This document shows positions 47,320-62,400 of a stretch of 64,000 nucleotides of DNA, in pieces. Source of the DNA: Pisaster brevispinus. Taxonomy: Eukaryota > Echinodermata > Asteroidea > Forcipulatida > Asteriidae. The stretch spans positions 248,001 through 312,000 of the forward strand of contig JAMKCF010000066.1 in the NCBI GenBank assembly GCA_023634235.1, written 5' to 3'. Within the stretch, counting starts at the first letter, position 1, and every line of letters starts with the position of its first letter. Made by a program: the position numbers and the translations under genes. Below the pieces are notes generated by a model. That model ran no database searches and had not been told where the DNA came from. It saw only the letters and a program-made list of their open reading frames with translations.

Positions 47320-49820
47320 AAAACCTAAATAATTCATGGAATAAAATGCTTGCGGCCTTCAAATTCGAACCAGCACCGTCGGGGGAGGTGTCCGCAAAAA
47401 GTGATCGCCGAAAATCGCCATGTTACCGGGGGTCGAATTTTGGGAATATTTGACAGGTAGTAACCTGTCGCCATTTTGAATTTTGGGGTCGGATACAAAA
47501 GTGCGATTTGACGGTGCAGCACTCTAGACTAGACTTCCCTGAAGACCTTTTCTGTGTGGGGACATGGCCAAATCCCAAAACCTGGGCAATTAGGAGCTTT
47601 CTACCAAAAAGTGACGCCATCTTTGTTGCCCCAAAAACCTCAATAATTCATGGAATAAAATGGTTGCGGCCTTCAAATTCGAACCAGCACCGTCGGGGGA
47701 GGTGTCCGCAAAAAGTGATCGCCGAAAATCGCCATGTTACCGGGGGTCGAATTTTGGGAATATTCCACAGGTAGTACCCTGTCGCCATTTTGAATTTTGG
47801 GGTCGGAAACAAAAGTGCGATTTGACGGTGCAGCACTCTAGACTAGACTTCCCTGAAGACCTTTTCTGTGTGGGGACATGGCCAAATCCCAAAACCTGGG
47901 CAATTAGGAGCTTTCTACCAAAAAGTGACGCCATCTTTGTTGCCCCAAAAACCTCAATAATTCATGGAATAAAATGCTTGCGGCCTTCAAATTCGAACCA
48001 GCACCGTCGGGGGAGGTGTCCGCAAAAAGTGATCGCCGAAAATCGCCATGTTACCGGGGGTCGAATTTGGGGAATATTTGACAGGTAGTACCCTGTCGCC
48101 ATTTTGAATTTTGGGATCGGAAACAAAAGTGCGATTTGACGGTGCAGCACTCTAGACTAGACTTCCCTGAAGACCTTTTCTGTGTGGGGACATGGCCAAA
48201 TCCCAAAACCTGGGCAATTAGGAGCTTTCTACCAAAAAGTGACGCCATCTTTGTTGCCCAAAAAACCTCAATAATTCATGGAATAAAATGGTTGCGGCCT
48301 TCAAATTCGAACCAGCACCGTCGGGGGAGGTGTCCGCAAAAAGTGATCGCCGAAAATCGCCATGTTACCGGGGTTCGAATTTTGGGAATATTTGACAGGT
48401 AGTACCCTGTCGCCATTTTGAATTTTGGGGTCGGAAACAAAAGTGCGATTTGACGGTGCAGCACTCTAGACTAGACTTCCCTGAAGACCTTTTCTGTGTG
48501 GGGACATGGCCAAATCCCAAAACCTGGGCAATTAGGAGCTTTCTACAAAAAAGTGACGCCATCTTTGTTGCCCCAAAAACCTCAATAATTCATGGAATAA
48601 AATGCTTGCGGCCTTCAAATTCGAACCAGCACCGTCGGGGGAGGTGTCCGCAAAAAGTGATCGCCGAAAATCGCCATGTTACCGGGGGTCGAATTTTGGG
48701 AATATTTGACAGGTAGTACCCTGTCGCCATTTTGAATTTTGGGGTCGGAAACAAAAGTGCGATTTGACGGTGCAGCACTCTAGACTAGACTTCCCTGAAG
48801 ACCTTTTCTGTGTGGGGACATGGCCAAATCCCAAAACCTGGGCAATTAGGAGCTTTCTACCAAAAAGTGACGCCATCTTTGTTGCCCCAAAAACCTAAAT
48901 AATTCATGGAATAAAATGCTTGCGGCCTTCAAATTCGAACCAGCACCGTCGGGGGAGGTGTCCGCAAAAAGTGATCGCCGAAAATCGCCATGTTACCGGG
49001 GGTCGAATTTTGGGAATATTTGACAGGTAGTAACCTGTCGCCATTTTGAATTTTGGGGTCGGAAACAAAAGTGCGATTTGACGGTGCAGCACTCTAGACT
49101 AGACTTCCCTGAAGACCTTTTCTGTGTGGGGACATGGCCAAATCCCAAAACCTGGGCAATTAGGAGCTTTCTACCAAAAAGTGACGCCATCTTTGTTGCC
49201 CCAAAAACCTCAATAATTCATGGAATAAAATGGTTGCGGCCTTCAAATTCGAACCAGCACCGTCGGGGGAGGTGTCCGCAAAAAGTGATCGCCGAAAATC
49301 GCCATGTTACCGGGGGTCGAATTTTGGGAATATTTGACAGGTAGTACCCTGTCGCCATTTTGAATTTTGGGGTCGGAAACAAAAGTGCGATTTGACGGTG
49401 CAGCACTCTAGACTAGACTTCCCTGAAGACCTTTTCTGTGTGGGGACATGGCCAAATCCCAAAACCTGGGCAATTAGGAGCTTTCTACCAAAAAGTGACG
49501 CCATCTTTGTTGCCCCAAAAACCTCAATAATTCATGGAATAAAATGGTTGCGGCCTTCAAATTCGAACCAGCACCGTCGGGGGAGGTGTCCGCAAAAAGT
49601 GATCGCCGAAAATCGCCATGTTACCGGGGGTCGAATTTGGGGAATATTTGACAGGTAGTACCCTGTCGCCATTTTGAATTTTGGGATCGGAAACAAAAGT
49701 GCGATTTGACGGTGCAGCACTCTAGACTAGACTTCCCTGAAGACCTTTTCTGTGTGGGGACATGGCCAAATCCCAAAACCTGGGCAATTAGGAGCTTTCT
49801 ACCAAAAAGTGACGCCATCT
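47320..49820 (+). repeat. Five-unit higher-order duplication (lag 1,570 bp)
   Basis: Shared variants 1,570 bp apart: AACCTAAATAATT at 47323/48893, GTAGTAACCTG at 47457/49027 and TTTTGGGATCGG at 48110/49680. Confidence 0.8.
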
Positions 49821-52729
49821 TTGTTGCCCCAAAACCTCAATAATTCATGGAATAAAATGCTTGCGGCCTTCAAATTCGAACCAGCACCGTCGGGGGAGGT
49901 GTCCGCAAAAAGTGATCGCCGAAAATCGCCATGTTACCGGGGGTCGAATTTTGGGAATATTTGACAGGTAGTACCCTGTCGCCATTTTGAATTTTGGGGT
50001 AGGAAACAAAAGTGCGATTTGACGGTGCAGCACTCTAGACTAGACTTCCCTGAAGACCTTTTCTGTGTGGGGACATGGCCAAATCCCAAAACCTGGGCAA
50101 TTAGGAGCTTTCTACCAAAAAGTGACGCCATCTTTGTTGCCCCAAAAACCTCAATAATTCATGGAATAAAATGGTTGCGGCCTTCAAATTCGAACCAGCA
50201 CCGTCGGGGGAGGTGTCCGCAAAAAGTGATCGCAGAAAATCGCCATGTAACCGGGGGTCGAATTTTGGGAATATTTGACAGGTAGTACCCTGTCGCCATT
50301 TTGAATTTTGGTGTCGGAAACAAAAGTGCGATTTGACGGTGCAGCACTCTAGACTAGACTTCCCTGAAGACCTTTTCTGTGTGGGGACATGGCCAAATCC
50401 CAAAACCTGGGCAATTAGGAGCTTTCTACCAAAAAGTGACGCCATCTTTGTTGCCCCAAAAACCTCAATAATTCATGGAATAAAATGCTTGCGGCCTTCA
50501 AATTCGAACCAGCACCGTCGGGGGAGGTGTCCGCAAAAAGTGATCGCCGAAAATCGCCATGTTACCGGGGGTCGAATTTTGGGAATATTTGACAGGTAGT
50601 ACCCTGTCGCCATTTTGAATTTTGGGGTCGGAAACAAAAGTGCGATTTGACGGTGCAGCACTCTAGAATAGACTTCCCTGAAGACCTTTTCTGTGTTGGG
50701 ACATGGCCAAATCCCAAAACCTGGGCAATTAGGAGCTTTCTACCAAAAAGTGACGCCATCTTTGTTGCCCCAAAAACCTCAATAATTCATGGAATAAAAT
50801 GGTTGCGGCATTCAAATTCGAACCAGCACCGTCGGGGGAGGTGTCCGCAAAAAGTGATCGCCGAAAATCGCCATGTTACCGGGGGTCGAATTTTGGGAAT
50901 ATTTGACAGGTAGTACCCTGTCGCCATTTTGAATTTTGGGGTCGGAAACAAAAGTGCGATTTGACGGTGCAGCACTCTAGACTAGACTTCCCTGAAGACC
51001 TTTTCTGTGTGGGGACATGGCCAAATCCCAAAACCTGGGCAATTAGGAGCTTTCTAGCAAAAAGTGACGCCATCTTTGTTGCCCCAAAAACCTCAATAAT
51101 TCATGGAATAAAATGCTTGCGGCCTTCAAATTCGAACCAGCACCGTCGGGGGAGGTGTCCGCAAAAAGTGATCGCCGAAAATCGCCATGTTACCGGGGGT
51201 CGAATTTTGGGAATATTTGACAGGTAGTACCCTGTCGCCATTTTGAATTTTGGGGTCAAAAACAAAAGTGCGATTTGACGGTGCAGCACCCTAGACTAGA
51301 CTTCCCTGAAGACCTTTTCTGTGTGGGGACATGGCCAAATCCCAAAACCTGGGCAATTAGGAGCTTTCTACCAAAAAGTGACGCCATCTTTGTTGCCCCA
51401 AAAACCTCAATAATTCAAGGAATAAAATGCTTGCGGCCTTCAAATTCGAACCAGCACCGTCGGGGGAGGTGTCCGCAAAAAGTGATCGCCGAAAATCGCC
51501 ATGTTACCGGGGGTCGAATTTTGGGAATATTTGACAGGTAGTACCCTGTCGCCATTTTGAATTTTGGGGTCGGAAACAAAAGTGCGATTTGACGGTGCAT
51601 CACTCTAGACTAGACTTCCCTGAAGACCTTTTCTGTGTGGGGACATGGCCAAATCCCAAAACCTGGGCAATTAGGAGCTTTCTACCAAAAAGTGACGCCA
51701 TCTTTGTTGCCCCAAAAACCTCAATAATTCATGGAATAAAATGCTTGCGGCCTTCAAATTCGAACCAGCACCGTCGGGGGAGGTGTCCGCAAAAAGTGAT
51801 CGCCGAAAATCGCCATGTTACCGGGGGTCGAATTTTGGGAATATTTGACAGGTAGTACCCTGTCGCCATTTTGAATTTTGGGGTCAAAAACAAAAGTGCG
51901 ATTTGACGGTGCAGCACCCTAGACTAGACTTCCCTGAAGACCTTTTACTGTGTGGGGACATGGCCAAATCCCAAAACCTGGGCAATTAGGAGCTTTCTAC
52001 CAAAAAGTGACGCCATCTTTGTTGCCCCAAAAACCTCAATAATTCAAGGAATAAAATGCTTGCGGCCTTCAAATTCGAACCAGCACCGTCGGGGGAGGTG
52101 TCCGCAAAAAGTGATCGCCGAAAATCGCCATGTTACCGGGGGTCGAATTTTGGGAATATTTGACAGGTAGTACCCTGTCGCCATTTTGAATTTTGGGGTC
52201 GGAAACAAAAGTGCAATTTGAACGGTGCAGCACTCTATACTAGACTTCCCTGAAGACCTTTTCTGTGTGGGGACATGGCCAAATCCCAAAACCTGGGCAA
52301 TTAGGAGCTTTCTACCAAAAAGTGACGCCATCTTTGTTGCCCCAAAAACCTCAATAATTCATGGAATAAAATGCTTGCGGCCTTCAAATTCGAACCAGCA
52401 CCGTCGGGGGAGGTGTCCGCAAAAAGTGATCGCCGAAAATCGCCATGTTACCGGGGGTCGAATTTTGGGAATATTTGACAGGTAGTACCCTGTCGCCATT
52501 TTGAATTTTGGGGTCGGAAACAAAAGTGCGATTTGACGGTGCAGCACTCTAGAATAGACTTCCCTGAAGACCTTTTCTGTGTTGGGACATGGCCAAATCC
52601 CAAAACCTGGGCAATTAGGAGCTTTCTACCAAAAAGTGACGCCATCTTTGTTGCCCCAAAAACCTCAATAATTCATGGAATAAAATGGTTGCGGCCTTCA
52701 AATTTGAACCAGCACCGTCGGGGGAGGTG

Positions 52730-53990
52730 TCCCCAAAAAGTGATCGCCGAAAATCGCCATGTTACCGGGGGTCGAATTTTGGGAATATTTGACAGGTAGT
52801 ACCCTGTCGCCATTTTGAATTTTGGGGTCGGGAACAAAAGTGCGATTTGACGGTGCAGCACTCTAGACTAGACTTCCCTGAAGACCTTTTCTGTGTCGGG
52901 ACATGGACAAATCCCAAAACCTGGGCAATTAGGAGCTTTCTACCAAAAATTGACGCCATCTTTGTTGCCCCAAAAACCTCAATAATCCATGGAATAAAAT
53001 GGTTGCGCCCTTTAAATTCGAACCAGCACCGTCGGGGGAGGTGTCCGCAAAAAGTGATCGCCGAAAATCGCCATGTTACCGGGGGTCGAATTTTGGGAAT
53101 AATTGACAGGTAGTACCCTGTCGCCATTTTGAATTTTGGGGTCGGAAACAAAAGTGCGATATGACGGTGCAGCACTCTAGACTAGACTTCCCTGAAGACC
53201 TTTTCTGTGTGGGGACATGGCCAAATCCCAAAACCTGGGCAATTAGGAGCTTTCTACCAAAAAGTGACGCCATCTTTGTTGCCCCAAAAACCTCAATAAT
53301 TCATGGAATAAAATGCTTGCGGCCTTCAAATTCGAACCAGCACCGTCGGGGGAGGTGTCCGCAAAAAGTGATCGCCGAAAATCGCCATGTTACCGGGGGT
53401 CGAATTTTGGGAATATTTGACAGGTAGTACCCTGTCGCCATTTTGAATTTTGGGGTCGGGAACAAAAGTGCGATTTGACGGTGCAGCACTCTAGACTAGA
53501 CTTCCCTGAAGACCTTTTCTGTGTCGGGACATGGACAAATCCCAAAACCTGGGCAATTAGGAGCTTTCTACCAAAAATTGACGCCATCTTTGTTGCCCCA
53601 AAAACCTCAATAATCCATGGAATAAAATGGTTGCGCCCTTTAAATTCGAACCAGCACCGTCGGGGGAGGTGTCCGCAAAAAGTGATCGCCGAAAATCGCC
53701 ATGTTACCGGGGGTCGAATTTTGGGAATAATTGACAGGTAGTACCCTGTCGCCATTTTGAATTTTGGGGTCGGAAACAAAAGTGCGATATGACGGTGCAG
53801 CACTCTAGACTAGACTTCCCTGAAGACCTTTTCTGTGTGGGGACATGGCCAAATCCCAAAACCTGGGCAATTAGGAGCTTTCTACCAAAAAGTGACGCCA
53901 TCTTTGTTGCCCCAAAAACCTCAATAATTCATGGAATAAAATGGTTGCGGCCTTTAAATTCGAACCAGCACCGTCGGGGAGGTGTCCGCA
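52730..53990 (+). repeat. Two-unit higher-order duplication (lag 628 bp)
   Basis: Two consecutive dimers share GTCGGGAACAAAAG, TGTCGGGACATGGAC, AATAATCCATGG, GGTTGCGCCC, GGAATAATTGAC and GCGATATGAC at a 628-bp offset. Confidence 0.88.
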
Positions 53991-56949
53991 AAAAGTGATC
54001 GCCGAAAATCGCCATGTTACCGGGGGTCGAATTTTGGGAATATTTGACAGGTAGTACCCTGTCGCCATTTTGAATTTTGGGGTCGGAAACAAAAGTGCGA
54101 TTTGACGGTGCAGCACTCTAGACTAGACTTCCCTGAAGACCTTTTCTGTGTGGGGACATGGCCAAATCCCAAAACCTGGGCAATTAGGAGCTTTCTACCA
54201 AAAAGTGACGCCATCTTTGTTGCCCCAAAAACCTCAATAATTCATGGAATAAAATGCTTGCGGCCTTCAAATTCGAACCAGCACCGTCGGGGGAGGTGTC
54301 CGCAAAAAGTGATCGCCGAAAATCGCCATGTTACCGGGGGTCGAATTTGGGGAATATTTGACATGTAGTACCCTGTCGCCATTTTGAATTTTGGGGTCGG
54401 AAACAAAAGTGCGATTTGACGGTGCAGCACTCTAGACTAGACTTCCCTGAAGACCTTTTCTGTGTGGGGACATGGCCAAATCCCAAAACCTGGGCAATTA
54501 GGAGCTTTCTACCAAAAAGTGACGCCATCTTTGTTGCCCCAAAAACCTCAATAATTCATGGAATAAAATGGTTGCGGCCTTCAAATTCGAACCAGCACCG
54601 TCGGGGGAGGTGTCCGCAAAAAGTGATCGCCGAAAATCGCCATGTTACCGGGGTCGAATTTTGGGAATATTCCACAGGTAGTACCCTGTCGCCAATTTGA
54701 ATTTTGGGGTCGGAAACAAAAGTGCGATTTGACGGTGCAGCACTCTAGACTAGACTTCCCTGAAGACCTTTTCTGTGTGGGGACATGGCCAAATCCCAAA
54801 ACCTGGGCAATTAGGAGCTTTCTACCAAAAAGTGACGCCATCTTTGTTGCCCCAAAAACCTCAATAATTCATGGAATAAAATGGTTGCGGCCTTCAAATT
54901 CGAACCAGCACCGTCGGGGGAGGTGTCCGCAAAAAGTGATCGCCGAAAATCGGCATGTTACCGGGGGTCGAATTTTGGGAATATTTGACAGGTAGTACCC
55001 TGTCGCCATTTTGAATTTTGGGGTCAGAAACAAAAGTGCGATTTGACGGTGCAGCACTCTAGACTAGACTTCCCTGAAGGCCTTTTCTGTGTGGGGACAT
55101 GGCCAAATCCCAAAACCTGGGCAATTAGGAGCTTTCTACCAAAAAGTGACGCCATCTTTCTTGCCCCAAAAACCTCAATAATTCATGGAATAAAATGCTT
55201 GCGGCCTTCAAATTCGAACCAGCACCGTCGGGGGAGGTGTCCGCAAAAAGTGATCGCCGAAAATCGCCATGTTACCGGGGGTCGAATTTGGGGAATATTT
55301 GACAGGTAGTACCCTGTCGCCATTTTGAATTTTGGGGTCGGAAACAAAAGTGCGATTTGACGGTGCAGCACTCTAGACTAGACTTCCCTGAAGACCTTTT
55401 CTGTGTGGGGACATGGCCAAATCCCAAAACCTGGGCAATTAGGAGCTTTCTACCAAAAAGTGACGCCATCTTTCTTGCCCAAAAACCTCAATAATTCATG
55501 GAATAAAATGGTTGCGGCCTTCAAATTCGAACCAGCACCGTCGGGGGAGGTGTCCGCAAAAAGTGATCGCCGAAAATCGCCATGTTATCGGGGGTCGAAT
55601 TTGGGGAATATTTGACAGGTAGTACCCTGTCGCCATTTTGAATTTTGGGGTCGGAAACAAAAGTGCGATTTGACGGTGCAGCACTCTAGACTAGACTTCC
55701 CTGAAGACCTTTTCTGTTTGGGGACATGGCCAAATCCCAAAACCTGGGCAATTAGGAGCTTTCTACCAAAAAGTGACGCCATCTTTGTTGCCCCAAAAAC
55801 CTCAATAATTCATGGAATAAAATGGTTGCGGCTTTCAAATTCGAACCAGCACCGTCGGGGGAGGTGTCCGCAAAAAGTGATTGCCGAAAATCGCCATGTT
55901 ACCGGGGGTCGAATTTGGGGAATATTTGACAGGTAGTACCCTGTCGCCATTTTGAATTTTGGGGTCGGAAACAAAAGTGCGATTTGACGCTGCAGCACTC
56001 TAGACTAGACTTCCCTGAAGACCTTTTCTGTGTGGGGACATGGCCAAATCCCAAAACCTGGGCAATTAGGAGCTTTCTACCAAAAAGTGACGCCATCTTT
56101 CTTGCACCAAAAACCTCAATAATTCATGGAATAAAATGGTTGCGGCCTTCAAATTCGAACCAGCACCGTTGGGGGAGGTGTCCGCAAAAAGGGATCGCCG
56201 AAAATCGCCATGTTACCGGGGGTCGAATTTTGGGAATATTTGACAGGTAGTACCCTGTCGCCATTTTGAATTTTGGGGTCGGAAACAAAAGTGCGATTTG
56301 ACGGTGCAGCACTCTAGACTAGACTTCCCGGAAGACCTTTTCTGTTTGGGGACATGGCCAAATCCCAAAACCTGGGCAATTAGGAGCTTTCTACCAAAAA
56401 GTGACGCCATCTTTGTTGCCCCAAAAACCTCAATAATTCATGGAATAAAATGGTTGCGGCCTTCAAATTCGAACCAGCACCGTCGGGGGAGGTGTCCGCG
56501 AAAAGTGATCGCCGAAAATCGCCATGTTACCGGGGGTCGAATTTTGGGAATATTTGACAGGTAGTACCCTGTCGCCATTTTGAATTTTGGGGTCGGAAAC
56601 AAAAGTGCGATTTGACGGTGCAGCACTCTAGACTAGACTTCCCTGAAGACCTTTTCTGTGTGGGGACATGGCCAAATCCCAAAACCTGGGCAATTAGGAG
56701 CTTTCTACCAAAAAGTGACGCCATCTTTCTTGCCCCAAAAACCTCAATAATTCATGGAATAAAATGGTTGCGGCCTTCAAATTCGAACCAGCACCGTCGG
56801 GGGAGGTGTCCGCAAAAAGTGATCGCCGAAAATCGCCATGTTACCGGGGGTCGAATTTTTGGAATATTTGACAGGTAGTACCCTGTCGCCATTTTGAATT
56901 TTGGGGTCGGAAACAAAAGTGCGATTTGACGGTGCAGCACTCTAGACTA

Positions 56950-59400
56950 GACTTCCCTGAAGACCTTTTCTGTGTGGGGACATGGCCAAATCCCAAAACC
57001 TGGGCAATTAGGAGCTTTCTACCAAAAAAGTGACGCCATCTTTGTTGCCCCAAAAACCTCAATAATTCATGGAATAAAATGGTTGCGGCCTTTAAATTCG
57101 AACCAGCACCGTCGGGGGAGGTGTCCGCAAAAAGTGATCGCCGAAAATCGCCATGTTACCGGGGGTCGAATTTTGGGAATATTTGACAGGTAGTACCCTG
57201 TCGCCATTTTGAATTTTGGGGTCGAAAACAAAAGTGCGATTTGACGGTGCAGCACTCTAGACTAGACTTCCCTTAAGACCTTTTCTGTGTGGGGACATGG
57301 CCAAATCCCAAAACCTGGGCAATTAGGAGCTTTCTACCAAAAAGTGACGCCATCTTTGTTGCCCCAAAAACCTCAATAATTCATGGAATAAAATGGTTGC
57401 GGCCTTCAAATTCGAACCAGCACCGTCGGGGGAGGTGTCCGCAAAAAGTGATCGCCGAAAATCGCCATGTTACCGGGGGTCGAATTTTGGGAATATTTGA
57501 CAGGTAGTACCCTGTCGCCATTTTGAATTTTGGGGTCGGAAACAAAAGTGCGATTTGACGGTGCAGCACTCTAGACTAGACTTCCCTGAAGACCTTTTCT
57601 GTGTGGGGACATGGCCAAATCCCAAAACCTGGGCAATTAGGAGCTTTCTACCAAAAAGTGACGCCATCTTTGTTGCCCCAAAAACCTCAATAATTTATGG
57701 AATAAAATGCTTGCGGCCTTCAAATTCGAACCAGCACCGTCGGGGGAGGTGTCCGCAAAAAGTGATCGCCGAAAATCGCCATGTTACCGGGGGTCGAATT
57801 TGGGGAATATTTGACAGGTAGTACCCTGTCGCCATTTTGAATTTTGGGGTCGGAAACAAAAGTGCGATTTGACGGTGCAGCACCCTAGACTAGACTTCCC
57901 TGAAGACCTTTTCTGTGTGGGGACATGGCCAAATCCCAAAACCTGGGCAATTAGGAGCTTTCTACCAAAAAGTGACGCCATCTTTGTTGCCCCAAAAACC
58001 TCAATAATTCATGGAATAAAATGGTTGCGGCCTTCAAATTCGAACCAGCACCGTCGGGGGAGGTGTCCGCAAAAAGTGATCGCCGAAAATCGCCATGTTA
58101 CCGGGGGTCGAATTTTGGGAATATTTGACAGGTAGTACCCTGTCGCCCTTTTGAATTTTGGGGTCGGAAACAAAAGTGCGATTTGACGGTGCAGCACCCT
58201 AGACTAGACTTCCCTGAAGACCTTTTCTGTGTGGGGACATGGCCAAATCCCAAAACCTGGGCAATTAGGAGCTTTTTACCAAAAAGTGACGCCATCTTTG
58301 TTGCCCCAAAAACCTCAATAATTCATGGAATAAAATGGTTGCGGCCTTTAAATTCGAACCAGCACCGTCGGGGGAGGTGTCCGCAAAAAGTGATCGCCGA
58401 AAATCGCCATGTTACCGGGGGTCGAATTTTGGGAATATTTGACAGGTAGTACCCTGTCGCCATTTTGAATTTTGGGGTCGAAAACAAAAGTGCGATTTGA
58501 CGGTGCAGCACTCTAGACTAGACTTCCCTGAAGACCTTTTCTGTGTGGGGACATGGCCAAATCCCAAAACCTGGGCAATTAGGAGCTTTCTACCAAAAAA
58601 GTGACGCCATCTTTGTTGCCCCAAAAACCTCAATAATTCATGGAATAAAATGGTTGCGGCCTTTAAATTCGAACCAGCACCGTCGGGGGAGGTGTCCGCA
58701 AAAAGTGATCGCCGAAAATCGCCATGTTACCGGGGGTCGAATTTGGGGAATATTTGACAGGTAGTACCCTGTCGCCATTTTGAATTTTGGGGTCGAAAAC
58801 AAAAGTGCGATTTGACGGTGCAGCACTCTAGACTAGACTTCCCTTAAGACATTTTCTGTGTGGGGACATGGCCAAATCCCAAAACCTGGGCAATTAGGAG
58901 CTTTCTACCAAAAAGTGACGCCATCTTTGTTGCCCCAAAAACCTCAATAATTCATGGAATAAAATGGTTGCGGCCTTCAAATTCGAACCAGCACCGTCGG
59001 GGGAGGTGTCCGCAAAAAGTGATCGCCGAAAATCGCCATGTTACCGGGGGTCGAATTTTGGGAATATTTGACAGGTAGTACCCTGTCGCCATTTTGAATT
59101 TTGGGGTCGGAAACAAAAGTGCGATTTGACGGTGCAGCACTCTAGACTAGACTTCCCTGAAGACCTTTTCTGTGTGGGGACATGGCCAAATCCCAAAACC
59201 TGGGCAATTAGGAGCTTTCTACCAAAAAAGTGACGCCATCTTTGTTGCCCCAAAAACCTCAATAATTCATGGAATAAAATGGTTGCGGCCTTTAAATTCG
59301 AACCAGCACCGTCGGGGGAGGTGTCCGCAAAAAGTGATCGCCGAAAATCACCATGTTACCGGGGGTCGAATTTTGGGAATATTTGACAGGTAGTACCCTG
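56950..59400 (+). repeat. Five-unit higher-order duplication (lag 1,571 bp)
   Basis: Variants CCAAAAAAGTGACG (extra A) at 57022/58593 and CCCTTAAGAC at 57271/58842 recur 1,571 bp apart. The extra-A variant is seen again near 59224 and 62050. Confidence 0.8.
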
Positions 59401-62400
59401 TCGCCATTTTGAATTTTGGGGTCGGAAACAAAAGTGCGATTTGACGGTACAGCACTCTAGACTAGACTTCCCTGAAGACCTTTTCTGTGTGGGGACATGG
59501 CCAAATCCCAAAACCTGGGCAATTAGGAGCTTTCTAGCAAAAAGTGACGCCATCTTTGTTGCCCCAAAAACCTCAATAATTCATGGAATAAAATGGTTGC
59601 GGCCTTCAAATTCGAACCAGCACCGTCGGGGGAGGTGTCCGCAAAAAGTGATCGCCGAAAATCGCCATGTTACCGGGGGTCGAATTTTGGGAATATTTGA
59701 CAGGTAGTACCCTGTCGCCATTTTGAATTTTGGGGTCGGAAACAAAAGTGCGATTTGACGGTGCAGCACTCTAGACTAGACTTCCCTGAAGACCTTTTCT
59801 GTGTGGGGACATGGACAAATCCCAAAACCTGGGCAATTAGGAGCTTTCTATCAAAAAGTGACGCCATCTTTGTTGCCCCAAAAACCTCAATAATTCATGG
59901 AATAAAATGGTTGCGGCCTTCAAATTCGAACCAGCACCGTCGGGGGAGGTGTCCGCAAAAAGTGATCGCCGAAAATCGCCATGTTACCGGGGGTCGAATT
60001 TTGGGAATATTCCACAGGTAGTACCCTGTCGCCATTTTGAATTTTGGGGTCGAAAACAAAAGTGCGATTTGACGGTGCAGCACTCTAGACTAGACTTCCC
60101 TGAAGACCTTTTCTGTGTGGGGACATGGCCAAATCCCAAAACCTGGGCAATTAGGAGCTTTCTAGCAAAAAGTGACGCCATCTTTGTTGCCCCAAAAACC
60201 TCAATAATTCATGGAATAAAATGGTTGCGGCCTTTAAATTCGAACCAGCACCGTCGGGGGAGGTGTCCGCAAAAAGTGATCGCCGAAAATCGCCATGTTA
60301 CCGGGGGTCGAATTTTGGGAATATTTGACAGGTAGTACCCTGTCGCCATTTTGAATTTTGGGGTCGAAAACAAAAGTGCGATTTGACGGTGCAGCACTCT
60401 AGACTAGACTTCCCTGAAGACCTTTTCTGTGTGGGGACATGGCCAAATCCCAAAACCTGGGCAATTAGGAGCTTTCTACCAAAAAGTGACGCCATCTTTG
60501 TTGCCCCAAAAACCTCAATAATTCATGGAATAAAATGGTTGCGGCCTTCAAATTTGAACCAGCACCGTCGGGGGAGGTGTCCGCAAAAAGTGATCGCCGA
60601 AAATCGCCATGTTACCGGGGGTCGAATTTTGGGAATATTTGACTGACAGTACCCTGTCGCCATTTTGAATTTTGGGGTCGGAAACAAAAGTGCGATTTGA
60701 CGGTGCAGCACTCTAGACTAGACTTCCCTGAAGACCTTTTCTGTGTGGGGACATGGACAAATCCCAAAACCTGGGCAATTAGGGGCTTTCTACCAAAAAG
60801 TGACGCCATCTTTGTTGCCCCAAAAACCTCAATAATTCATGGAATAAAATGGTTGCGGCCTTTAAATTCGAACCAGCACCGTCGGTGGAGGTGTCCGCAA
60901 AAAGTGATCGCCGAAAATCGCCATGTTACCGGGGGTCGAATTTTGGGAATATTTGACAGGTAGTACCCTGTCGCCATTTTGAATTTTGGGGTCGGAAACA
61001 AAAGTGCGATTTGACGGTGCAGCACTCTAGACTAGACTTCCCTGAAGACCTTTTCTGTGTGGGGACATGGCCAAATCCCAAAACCTGGGCAATTAGGAGC
61101 TTTCTACCAAAAAGTGACGCCATCTTTGTTGCCCCAAAAACCTCAATAATTCATGGAATAAAATGGTTGCGGCCTTCAAATTCGAACCAGCAACGTCGGG
61201 GGAGGTGTCCGCAAAAAGTGATCGCCGAAAATCGCCATGTTACCGGGGGTCGAATTTTGGGAATATTTGACAGGTAGTACCCTGTCGCCATTTTGAATTT
61301 TGGGGTCGGAAACAAAAGTGCGATTTGACGGTGCAGTACTCTAGACTAGACTTCCCTGAAGACCTTTTCTGTGTGGGGACATGGCCAAATCCCAAAACCT
61401 GGGCAATTAGGAGCTTTCTATCAAAAAGTGACGCCATCTTTGTTGCCCCAAAAACCTCAATAATTCATGGAATAAAATGGTTGCGGCCTTCAAATTCGAA
61501 CCAGCACCGTCGGGGGAGGTGTCCGCAAAAAGTGATCGCCGAAAATCGCCATGTTATCGGGGGTCGAATATTGGGAATATTCCACAGGTAGTACCCTGTC
61601 GCCATTTTGAATTTTGGGGTCGAAAACAAAAGTGCGATTTGACGGTGCAGCACTCTAGACTAGACTTCCCTGAAGACCTTTTCTGTGTGGGGACATGGCC
61701 AAATCCCAAAACCTGGGCAATTAGGAGCTTTCTACCCAAAAGTGACGCCATCTTTGTTGCCCCAAAAACCTCAATAATTCATGGAATAAAATGGTTGCGG
61801 CCTTCAAATTCGAACCAGCACCGTCGGGGGAGGTGTCCGCAAAAAGTGATCGCCGAAAATCGCCATGTTACCGGGGGTCGAATTTTAGGAATATTTGACA
61901 GGTAGTACCCTGTCGCCATTTTGAATTTTGGGGTCGGAAACAAAAGTGCGATTTGACGGTGCAGCACTCTAGACTAGACTTCCCTGAAGACCTTTTCTGT
62001 GTGGGGACATGGTCAAATCCCAAAACCTGGGCAATTAGGAGCTTTCTACCAAAAAAGTGACGCCATCTTTGTTGCTCCAAAAACCTCAATAATTCATGGA
62101 ATAAAATGGTTGCGGCCTTCAAATTCGAACCAGCAACGTCGGGGGAGGTGTCCGCAAAAAGTGATCGCCGAAAATCGCCATGTTACCGGGGGTCGAATTT
62201 TGGGAATATTTGACAGGTAGTACCCTGTCGCAATTTTGAATTTTGGGGTCGGAAACAAAAGTGCGATTTGAAGGTGCAGCACTCTAGACTAGACTTCCCT
62301 GAAGACCTTTTACTGTGTGGGGACATGGACAAATCCCAAAACCTGGGCAATTAGGAGCTTTCTATCAAAAAGTGACGCCATCTTTGTTGCCCCAAAAACC

